From CAYJAY01 sp964368445 (lineage in GTDB: Bacteria; Bacillota; Clostridia; Oscillospirales; Ruminococcaceae), in the NCBI GenBank assembly GCA_964368445.1, contig CAYJAY010000015.1, forward strand, positions 1-50,371: a stretch of DNA of 50,371 nt. Reading direction: 5' to 3'. The notes beneath the pieces were generated by a model that was given only the letters and a program-made list of their open reading frames with translations, was not told where the DNA came from and searched no databases. Shown here in pieces: positions 1-7,041 of this stretch. Both the position numbers and the translations under genes were made by a program. Each line of letters starts with the position of its first letter. The first letter of the stretch is position 1.

Positions 1-1
1 T

Positions 2-52
2 TATTCGGACGGCGGCTTTAGCGGCTACGACGGATATGACGACGAAGAATAA
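2..52 (+). CDS. C-terminal end of an unidentified protein
   Basis: Only the last 16 codons and a TAA stop at 50-52 are inside the window. The peptide is YSDGGFSGYDGYDDEE, rich in Gly, Tyr and acidic residues, so it is probably a disordered acidic tail. The frame is supported by the strong terminator 40 bases downstream on the same strand. The family cannot be named from so few residues. Confidence 0.5.
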   Translation, partial: YSDGGFSGYDGYDDEE

Positions 53-91
53 AAAATAAGCCTAAACCTCTAGCAAAACATAGATAGAATT

Positions 92-139
92 AAAGCGTAT
101 AACAACGTGGGACAAACCATATTGTTATACGCTTTTTTT
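92..139 (+). terminator. Intrinsic terminator of the gene entering from the left
   Basis: A perfect 14-bp stem (92-105 pairs with 122-135) is followed by a run of seven T. The A-rich left flank means it may also work for the minus-strand gene that ends at 188. Confidence 0.85.
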
Positions 140-187
140 GTATTAGTATGAAGAGCAGAATGTTATTAGGGTCTTATATTAATTGAG

Positions 188-1393
188 TTATTCTTTAATG
201 ATTTTTTCTCTTAGTTCTTGCATGAACTTAAGCAATATTCCATCTGCGATATATCTGTTTATTAATACACCTTCAGAAAAATGATCATGTCGAAATTCTT
301 TAGCAATACAAGAAATAATCTGATCTATAGTTAAGTTTGTAATGACATTTTTTGGAGGTAAGGAATAATACATATCATCACAACCTATAGTTTCATAAAT
401 TTGTTCATAATTACTTGGCACGAGTTGGTTGCTGTAGGCGTCATGCATTAAACTTGATAGTTCTGTGCGCAACTCATATTTATCAATAGAGTTGTTTGAA
501 TATACACTATATTTTTTACACCAAATCTGTTTATCTTTATCATTAATAATGTTCTCAAGCACCGGTATATATTTCTCTAAATAAATTAGTTGTTTTGCAT
601 AAGGATATGCGTTTTTTATAGTTTTTTCTATATATGTGATTGGGTTTTGTGTTGTTTTTGAATATTTATTAATGGTTTTATATAAATATTTTTTAGACAC
701 TTCACTATCAATAGCTACTGTTTCACAATCGCAATAGCTTCTATTTGCAAGCTTAGGGTTACCCCAATTTTCAGGCTGTGGAAAATTATCACTATTTTGA
801 GTTGAAGGATGCCACCCCCTTATTTCATATATCCCAACAATCCAACCACAAAATAATGCAAATATGTATTTAGCTTTTTGAGCTCTCTTTATATTTATTC
901 TCCAATGTCCTCTTACATAATCTTTTAATTCTTCTGGAGTTTGACCAAATGTATATGTGTTGTTAATTTTTATTACAACTATATTCTCTGTTATATTATC
1001 TATCTGTATTTCTTCAGCACCGTAGTATTTGTCAAATTCTTCCGTATACATTGGGGTATGTGCATAGTGCCCATCTTGAATGTTTAAAAGGGTATTTGGT
1101 GCAAAAATTTTAAAATAATTGATAATACCAGCTTCGACTGCAAATGCCTCATTTTCGGTTAATGAATGCATTAATATTACATGTTTTACCTCTGCGCGGT
1201 CTTTTTTGATTTCTTGTATTCTTAGAATTTTTTCATTTTCATATATACTATCTGATTCTATTTCATGTGCAAAAACTCGATTACCTTTTCCTTTACCGAT
1301 GTAAAAAATTTCTTTGTTTCGACCATCTATAAGTGCGTAGACATAGTATTTGTCATTTAAAAAAACTAATGTTTTGATACTAAACTCTTTCAT
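188..1393 (-). CDS. GIY-YIG nuclease-domain protein (LEM-3-like/COG3680 type)
   Basis: The first ~95 residues form a GIY-YIG fold: YYVYALI, then FYIGKGKGNRVFAH (the GKGKG..R..H pattern of the LEM-3-like/COG3680 branch) and a later Glu in NEAFAVEAG that fits the metal-binding position. The remaining ~300 residues contain no domain I recognise. I chose the ATG at 1393 because GTGAGG lies just upstream; an in-frame GTG four codons earlier overlaps that ribosome site. GIY-YIG enzymes cleave DNA, but the substrate here is unknown. The gene stands alone, is visibly more AT-rich than its neighbours and has repeat-containing sequence upstream, which suggests acquisition by transfer. It could be a solitary defence or repair nuclease or a free-standing homing-type enzyme. 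Confidence 0.8.
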   Translation of the reverse strand: MKEFSIKTLVFLNDKYYVYALIDGRNKEIFYIGKGKGNRVFAHEIESDSIYENEKILRIQEIKKDRAEVKHVILMHSLTENEAFAVEAGIINYFKIFAPNTLLNIQDGHYAHTPMYTEEFDKYYGAEEIQIDNITENIVVIKINNTYTFGQTPEELKDYVRGHWRINIKRAQKAKYIFALFCGWIVGIYEIRGWHPSTQNSDNFPQPENWGNPKLANRSYCDCETVAIDSEVSKKYLYKTINKYSKTTQNPITYIEKTIKNAYPYAKQLIYLEKYIPVLENIINDKDKQIWCKKYSVYSNNSIDKYELRTELSSLMHDAYSNQLVPSNYEQIYETIGCDDMYYSLPPKNVITNLTIDQIISCIAKEFRHDHFSEGVLINRYIADGILLKFMQELREKIIKE

Positions 1394-1589
1394 AATATTC
1401 CTCACTATTATTTATTAATTCGCTAAATAATCTACGATTTATTTTATCACAGCTTAATCATTTTAAAAAGCAGTTTTTGTTAATTTGCAATTTCTTTTAT
1501 TATTGGATTTACCATTAATTTTGTATGAACACACAGGTTCGCCCCACCTTCATATTTTATATTTCAATCAGAAGTTTTTTTGCCACACT

Positions 1590-1621
1590 AAAAAAAGGGA
1601 CAGCCGAAAACGGCTGTCCCT
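1590..1621 (-). terminator. Intrinsic terminator downstream of pfp
   Basis: On the minus strand an 11-bp stem (arms 1596-1606 and 1611-1621, loop TTTT) runs straight into six or more T. It sits about 235 bases past the pfp stop, with repeat sequence between. Confidence 0.75.
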
Positions 1622-1677
1622 CAGGGTGTCAAAAAAGGTATACGCTAAAAAATGTTGCACAAATAAAAAGGTTATGT

Positions 1678-1752
1678 GTAGGGACAGGGCTCTGCTCTGT
1701 CCGAAAGACCTTGTTTTCTATGGTTTTTTCGGGAGGAGCAGAGACCCCCTAC
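1678..1752. repeat. Palindromic intergenic repeat, family B, copy 1
   Basis: Bounded by GTAGGG and CCCTAC with CTCTGCTC/GAGCAGAG arms inside. Its reverse complement matches 28697-28774 over nearly the whole length, including AAAACAAGGTCTTT in the centre. This is a short hairpin repeat of the MITE/REP kind with no coding content. Confidence 0.7.
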
Positions 1753-1856
1753 ATTCCACTCATTGTGTTTGTGCAAACGGTATACAACCGTTTTTTTGAC
1801 GAAACTCGATTTTGTAATAGGGGTTTTTCGGCTGTCCCTTTGTACTGTAACGAACT

Positions 1857-3083
1857 TTACTTCGTTACATAAGGAAGATGTGTCGGCAATCCGCTATCGT
1901 AGATCATCGACATTTCGCCCATGATAAGTGGTCTTACGTAGTTAACAAATTCATCGGTAACGTTGTTGCCTTCTGCGTTAATCCAGTTTCTCGGAACATC
2001 TTTTTTGAGGTTAGCAACCCTTGCAACGTCAACGATATCATAATCGATGTCGTACGGAGAGTTGTTTTTTCTAACCATGATAGCAACTTTGCCGGTTTCG
2101 CCTTTGAAAGCCGCCGAAACAGCTTCTGCGCCACAATTGAAAGCCTCGTTGTTGTCCGTTTCAGACGAAAGATGAGCCGCGCAACGTTGGAGCGACGAAA
2201 ATTCAATAGCTCTAACTTTGCAACCGATTTTTTCGCCGATAAGGTCGGCAAGCGCCCTTGCGGTTCCTGTTAGTTGTTTATGGCCGAAAGCGTCGACCGA
2301 ACGGTTGACAGCCGCGGCTTCACAAACATAGGTTCCATTTTTCGTTCTGATACCTTCCGAAACGCACACAACAACCGAACGATGGTCGGCTTGGGCTTTT
2401 CTTATGTCTTGAAGGAAGTTATCGATGTCGAAATCGATCTCGGGAAGATAGATATAGTCGGGTCCTGGGCAGTCTGCTCCTTTTGAAAGAGCGGCGGCGC
2501 CGGTAAGCCAACCTGCGTCACGTCCCATTATTTCAACAACCGAAACGATGTCCATGTCGTTAACTTTGTTATCACGAATAAGTTCTTTAACCGAAGTTGC
2601 GATATATTTCGCGGCAGAGCCAAAACCGGGGGTATGGTCGGTTACTTCGAGATCGTTGTCGATAGTTTTTGGAACGCCCATAAATTTGATGTCGCTGCCG
2701 ATTTTTTTGGCATATTGCGAAAGCATATAGGTTGTGTCCATAGAATCGTTTCCGCCGATGTAGAAGAAATATTCTATCTCAAGTTTTTTCAAGATTGCGA
2801 AAAGTTTTTCGTATGTTTCTCTTGAATCTTCAACTTTCGGAAGTTTATAACGGCAAGAGCCGAGATATGCCGAAGGGGTTCTTCTTAGAATTTCAATTTC
2901 TATAGGTGTTTTGATGTGTTCGCTGATGTCGATGTATCTTTCTTCAAGAAGTCCTTGAATTCCGTTTAACATTCCGTAAACCTTTGCGCCGCCGTCTTTA
3001 GCGGTTTTAAATACCCCAGCAAGGCTTGAGTTGATAACGGAAGTAGGTCCTCCTGATTGTCCGACGATTACATTTCCTTTCAT
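1857..3083 (-). CDS. pfp: Diphosphate-dependent 6-phosphofructokinase
   Basis: Phosphorylates fructose 6-phosphate reversibly in glycolysis using pyrophosphate. Its 408 residues show the phosphofructokinase fold: N-terminal GQSGGPTSVIN phosphate loop (7-17), GGNDSMDT near 103 where ATP enzymes have GGDGS, the PKTIDNDL motif (~139) whose Lys is the hallmark of PPi use, and MGRDAGWLTG (~187). GGAGG lies a few bases before the ATG. The C-terminal LPYVTK ends within an inverted repeat at the stop. It pairs functionally with ppdK at 37.7-40.3 kb, another PPi-linked glycolytic enzyme. PPi specificity is inferred from the motifs, not measured. Confidence 0.93.
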   Translation of the reverse strand: MKGNVIVGQSGGPTSVINSSLAGVFKTAKDGGAKVYGMLNGIQGLLEERYIDISEHIKTPIEIEILRRTPSAYLGSCRYKLPKVEDSRETYEKLFAILKKLEIEYFFYIGGNDSMDTTYMLSQYAKKIGSDIKFMGVPKTIDNDLEVTDHTPGFGSAAKYIATSVKELIRDNKVNDMDIVSVVEIMGRDAGWLTGAAALSKGADCPGPDYIYLPEIDFDIDNFLQDIRKAQADHRSVVVCVSEGIRTKNGTYVCEAAAVNRSVDAFGHKQLTGTARALADLIGEKIGCKVRAIEFSSLQRCAAHLSSETDNNEAFNCGAEAVSAAFKGETGKVAIMVRKNNSPYDIDYDIVDVARVANLKKDVPRNWINAEGNNVTDEFVNYVRPLIMGEMSMIYDSGLPTHLPYVTK

Positions 3084-3174
3084 GTGTCCTCCAAAAAAAT
3101 AAAATAAATATATATAAATAATCTAAATAAGTTTAAGATTATCTATTGATAAGGTTAATTTAATGCGTAATTAG

Positions 3175-4230
3175 TTAACTAACTGTCAACTCGTACGCGA
3201 TAAAGCATGTTCCTTTTTCGTTTGCCTTAACAACGTTTTGGGGGAAGCCGGGTTCGTTAATTGCGTTGGGGAACTGTTGAGCTTCGAGACAAAAACCGCC
3301 GTGTTTTTGGTAAAGCGCGCCGTCTTTGCCCGCAACGTCTCCGTTTGAGCCTAGGAAATTCCCGGTGTAAAACTGCATTCCGGGAAGATCGGAATAAACT
3401 TTAAGTTCGATTCCCGTAACGTCTCCAACCGAAATGGCTTTAGGAGCTTGGTTATTTTCGTTGTTCATAACAAAGTTATGGTCGATTCCTCCAGCAAGTT
3501 CAAGTTGGACGTTGCCCTTTTCCGACAAACCTTCGTCGATAGTCTTTCCTGATCTGAAATCGAACGGCGTGTTTGTAACGTCTGCCGCCGGGCATTGGGA
3601 CAAAAGACCGTCGTTACATTCGCAATATTCGTCTGCCTCAAGCGTAACGGTATGATTTAAAACATCGTGGCTTTTATGTCCGTTAAGGTTAAAATAGTTA
3701 TGGTTTGTAAGGCCCACAATTGTGTCTTTGTCTGAAACAAACTCATAGTCAAACAGAAGTTTTCCGTCTTCAAACGTCGTTGTTATCGTAAGAGAGAGAT
3801 TTCCGGGAAACCCTTCCTCCATGTCGGCGCTAAGATAACTAAACACTACCGCGTTCCCGTCGATCTTGGCATCAAAAACTTTTTTACAAAAACCATATTT
3901 CCCGCCGTGGAGGGTGTTTATCCCGTCGTTTTGAAAAAGTTTATAATCAACTCCGTTAAGGGTAAATTCACCGTTTGCTATTCTGTTTGCGACCCTTCCG
4001 ACCGTTGTTCCGAAATACGCCGTACACCCGACATAGCTTTCGATATCATCATATCCAAGCGCGACATCATAGAGTTTTCCGTCGTTTCCGAAAACTTCAA
4101 GTATTCTAATTGTAACGCCATAGTCTAGTATCGAAGCTGTTTGGCCTTTTTGATCTTTAAAGATAAATTCTGTCACGTCTTTGCCATCTTGAAGTTTTGC
4201 GAAAGGTTTAGTTGTTATTACGCTTCCCAT
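3175..4230 (-). CDS. galM: Aldose 1-epimerase (galactose mutarotase)
   Basis: Interconverts the alpha and beta anomers of glucose and galactose. Family signs in 351 residues are NRIANGEFTLNG, TLHGG (~108), the catalytic-His segment LTNHNYFNLNGH (~175-186), and FCLEAQQFPNA near the C-terminus supplying the catalytic Glu. The ATG shares one base with the TAA of cimA (TAATG), and GAGGT lies seven bases upstream, so translation is probably coupled. The pairing with cimA has no evident metabolic logic. I see no signal peptide, so it is cytoplasmic. Confidence 0.93.
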   Translation of the reverse strand: MGSVITTKPFAKLQDGKDVTEFIFKDQKGQTASILDYGVTIRILEVFGNDGKLYDVALGYDDIESYVGCTAYFGTTVGRVANRIANGEFTLNGVDYKLFQNDGINTLHGGKYGFCKKVFDAKIDGNAVVFSYLSADMEEGFPGNLSLTITTTFEDGKLLFDYEFVSDKDTIVGLTNHNYFNLNGHKSHDVLNHTVTLEADEYCECNDGLLSQCPAADVTNTPFDFRSGKTIDEGLSEKGNVQLELAGGIDHNFVMNNENNQAPKAISVGDVTGIELKVYSDLPGMQFYTGNFLGSNGDVAGKDGALYQKHGGFCLEAQQFPNAINEPGFPQNVVKANEKGTCFIAYELTVS

Positions 4231-5813
4231 TATAATACCTCTTTGTTAAATTTGTTTGAATGTAAATAGTATAAAACCGAATCGGTAATTGCTTTAAAAC
4301 TAGCGTCGATTATGTCTGCTGAAACCCCAAGTGTTGACCATCTTTCGTTGTCGCCCGCCGTTTCAATGATGACGCGAACCCTAGACGCAGTCGCGTCCTC
4401 TGGGTTTATGACCCTAACTCGATAGTCTACGAGTTTTGTTTGGGCAACCGCCGGATAAAACGTTTCAAGCGCGCCCCTTAAGCTTCGGTCGAGCGCGTGG
4501 ACAGGGCCGTCTCCCTCGCGCGCGCAGATCTCTTGTTTGTCTCCAACCGAAATTTTAACGACGGCAAGAGATTTTCGTCGCCCGTCGCTTTCGGTTCGCT
4601 CGCCAACAATAGTGTAGCTTACAAGCTTGAAAAATTCTTCAAGCATTCCAAGTTCTTTTAACACCATAACGTTAAAACTGGCAGAAGCAAATTCATATTG
4701 ATGTCCGTTTTGTTCTTGGCGTTTAAGGCGTTCTACAAGTCGGTCAACCGTTTCGTTGTCGGTTGGTACATCCTGTTCCATGCCGATAATCTTTTCAAGA
4801 ATCGCGGCTTTTCCGCTCATCTCACTCAAAAGAATGTTGCGTTTGTTTCCAACCTCTAGCGGGTCGATATGTTCAAACGACAGGTTGTTTTTCGCAACTC
4901 CGTCTATGTGCATACCGGCTTTGTGTGAAAACGCGGAAGATCCTATATACGGTTGGTTCGCTTCGACAACCATATTACTAAGCTCGGCAACGTGTATTGC
5001 GGTCCTTGTGAAATATCGCAAGCTTTCGGGAGGCAGTACGGAATACCCGAGCTTTAACTGTAAGTTTGGAATTGTTACGGCAAGCGAAGCGTTGCCCGTT
5101 CGTTCCCCAATCCCGAGAAACGTTCCTTGTATATTTTTTGCGCCCGCCCTTGTCGCCTCGACGGTGTTTGCGACAGCGCAACCTATGTCGTTGTGGAAAT
5201 GTGCCGAAACTTCTATGTCGCTAAACGTCTCTACAATTTTCTTTGTAATTTCATACGCGTCACTTGGAAAGCAAGCTCCCCTTGTGTCACACAAAACAAG
5301 CATGTCTGCGCCCGCGTCCTTAGCAACCTTTAACGACTTAAGCGCATAATCTTGGTCGTCGTTGTAACCGTCATAAAAATGTTCTGCGTCAAAAAAAACT
5401 TTTTTTCCAAATCCCTTAAGATATTTTATCGTGTCCTCTATCATCTCGAGATTTTGTTGTTTTGTCGTTTTAAGCACATGTTCGACCTGGAAAACGGAAC
5501 TTTTGCCGACAATCGAAACGTATTGTGTGTCTGCTTGGATAAGCGACCTTAACCCCGAGTCTTGTTCGGCCGACATGTTTTTTTTACGTGTCGCGCCAAA
5601 CGCGACTATCTTAGCGTTGTTAAGTTTAATCTCTTTAACCTTTGTGAAAAACTCGCGGTCTTTCGGGTTGCTTCCGGGATTACCCGCTTCGATATATTGA
5701 ATTCCGAGATTGTCAAGCAAAAGCACAATTCCAAGCTTGTCCGCAACCGAGAAGTATACGCCGCTCCCCTGTGCGCCGTCTCGAAGCGTTGTATCCAAAA
5801 CAGATATATTCAC
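4230..5813 (-). CDS. cimA: Citramalate synthase
   Basis: Condenses acetyl-CoA with pyruvate to (R)-citramalate, the first step of threonine-independent isoleucine synthesis. It belongs to the isopropylmalate/homocitrate synthase family: DTTLRDGAQGSGVYFS (7-22) as in the citramalate branch, EAGNPGSNPKD (~42-52) also typical of that branch, the metal-binding HFHND (~205) and GERTGNASL (~236), SHKAGMH (~299), then a C-terminal LeuA-type regulatory domain (~395-525). The 527-residue length fits. It shares its last base with galM and follows the phosphatase gene by 57 bases, so the three may be cotranscribed. Homocitrate synthase is a less likely alternative. Confidence 0.9.
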   Translation of the reverse strand: MNISVLDTTLRDGAQGSGVYFSVADKLGIVLLLDNLGIQYIEAGNPGSNPKDREFFTKVKEIKLNNAKIVAFGATRKKNMSAEQDSGLRSLIQADTQYVSIVGKSSVFQVEHVLKTTKQQNLEMIEDTIKYLKGFGKKVFFDAEHFYDGYNDDQDYALKSLKVAKDAGADMLVLCDTRGACFPSDAYEITKKIVETFSDIEVSAHFHNDIGCAVANTVEATRAGAKNIQGTFLGIGERTGNASLAVTIPNLQLKLGYSVLPPESLRYFTRTAIHVAELSNMVVEANQPYIGSSAFSHKAGMHIDGVAKNNLSFEHIDPLEVGNKRNILLSEMSGKAAILEKIIGMEQDVPTDNETVDRLVERLKRQEQNGHQYEFASASFNVMVLKELGMLEEFFKLVSYTIVGERTESDGRRKSLAVVKISVGDKQEICAREGDGPVHALDRSLRGALETFYPAVAQTKLVDYRVRVINPEDATASRVRVIIETAGDNERWSTLGVSADIIDASFKAITDSVLYYLHSNKFNKEVL

Positions 5814-5870
5814 GTTGATAACGCCCCTTAATCTTTTGAATTTATGGTATGTTGTTAAAGCCTTTATATT

Positions 5871-6887
5871 CTAATGGCTTATTAGGTATTTATCCCTTAA
5901 AATGGCTATGTCATCATAGCTTATGTCAAGGTTTTCAACCGCGAAACTTTCGATGTCAGAATATCTTTTAAATATCTCTTCGACGGTATACCGTATGTTG
6001 CTTTCTCTAACCGACATAACCTCGTCAAATATTATATAATCAAGTTCGTTTAAAAACAGATCTTTATTTTTTTCTATGAGCGATGCGAAAAATTCTTTTT
6101 GTCCTGTTGCCGTTAACATGTAATCATATACGGCGGTTTCAACCGGAACGCCAAGAACCAAAAGTATCAAAAGCGCCGCTACCCCTGTCCTGTCTTTTCC
6201 GGCAGCACAATGAAACATTATTGGAACGTTGTCGTTTAAAAGATTTTTGAAAAGATCTTTGTACGCTTCATTAGAAAACGGCATCTCTTTATAATGGCTT
6301 GTTAACATCGTTTTTGACCTAAGCCTTTTTTCGCGCGGTTCGCTTAAAAAATCGCGCAAAACAAATGTGCTGTTTCCGGCGCTTTCGTCCCCGTCTTTAA
6401 ATATAATAGCGGGTATCGTTTTCATAGATGCGCCGCTAACTTGTTTATCTAAAAGATTTTCTGTTTCGTTGGCTGCTCTAAAATCTAAGATATATTTAAA
6501 CCCGATATCTTCAAGCGTCTTCAACCCGCCTTCCGTGACCTTTGCAAGATGTCCGCTTCGGAAGATAACCCCCGGTTTAACAAAACTTTTTTGATCTTCT
6601 GTGTTATATCCGCCAAGTTCGCGGACGTTTCGCATTCCGTCAACCACAACATGGCGTTCACTTGCGACGCTGTATAAACCGCCATTTAGTATATGAAAAT
6701 ACACCCTGTAATTAGGCAGGTCGTCTTCAACCGTAACCTCGTTTACAAACTCACATAAAAAATTATCACTTGAAAACCCATCGGGCGAAACGGAATAGTA
6801 AAGCTTGTTTACCCCGTTTATATGTGAGGTTATGTTAAACCCATTTTGAGTTTTTTGAACCGTGTAGTTTTGAAGTTGAAAACCCAT
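5871..6887 (-). CDS. Tyrosine/serine phosphatase-like protein
   Basis: The C-terminal ~250 residues match the bacterial Y_phosphatase3 family: RNVRELGGYNT, IFRSGHLAKVT, the DFRAANE segment, and the P-loop HCAAGKDRTG with catalytic Cys and Arg in the CX5R pattern. The first ~80 residues form a separate, probably beta-rich domain that I do not recognise. The start is uncertain: the ATG at 6887 has AAAGG 13 bases upstream, while an in-frame TTG at 6908 has no clear ribosome site. Substrates of this family include phosphotyrosine proteins and phosphoinositides; none can be assigned here. It lies upstream of cimA-galM on the same strand. Confidence 0.82.
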   Translation of the reverse strand: MGFQLQNYTVQKTQNGFNITSHINGVNKLYYSVSPDGFSSDNFLCEFVNEVTVEDDLPNYRVYFHILNGGLYSVASERHVVVDGMRNVRELGGYNTEDQKSFVKPGVIFRSGHLAKVTEGGLKTLEDIGFKYILDFRAANETENLLDKQVSGASMKTIPAIIFKDGDESAGNSTFVLRDFLSEPREKRLRSKTMLTSHYKEMPFSNEAYKDLFKNLLNDNVPIMFHCAAGKDRTGVAALLILLVLGVPVETAVYDYMLTATGQKEFFASLIEKNKDLFLNELDYIIFDEVMSVRESNIRYTVEEIFKRYSDIESFAVENLDISYDDIAILRDKYLISH

Positions 6888-6934
6888 TAATTTTTCGATA
6901 CCTTTCAAAAGTCATTCACAGAATAATATAACAT

Positions 6935-6972
6935 AAAAACCCCTTTGTTTCAACATAAACAAAAGGGTTTTT
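6935..6972 (-). terminator. Terminator after the GGDEF/EAL gene
   Basis: Arms 6935-6950 and 6957-6972 form a stem of more than 12 bp (AAACAAAAGGGTTTTT on one side), with T runs on both strands, so it may act in both directions. It separates the sensor gene from the phosphatase gene. Confidence 0.75.
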
Positions 6973-7041
6973 GTGTTTTTTGTGTTATTTGTTTCTTTTT
7001 TCCTAAAATCTACAAACGTAGTCGTTTTTTTTGGCAACTAT

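Larger units (their letters stand above)
1394..1856. other. 463-bp gap: AT-rich leader, pfp terminator and a hairpin repeat
   Basis: From the left it holds the AT-rich 5' region of the GIY-YIG gene, an intrinsic terminator for pfp (1590-1621), a palindromic repeat (1678-1752), and a second copy at 1829-1839 of one terminator arm (CGGCTGTCCCT). Open frames here merely translate the repeat and have no ribosome site. Confidence 0.6.

Noticed and set aside
1485..1872. Open frames between the GIY-YIG gene and pfp
   Set aside because: They translate the hairpin repeat, overlap the pfp 3' end and have no ribosome site.
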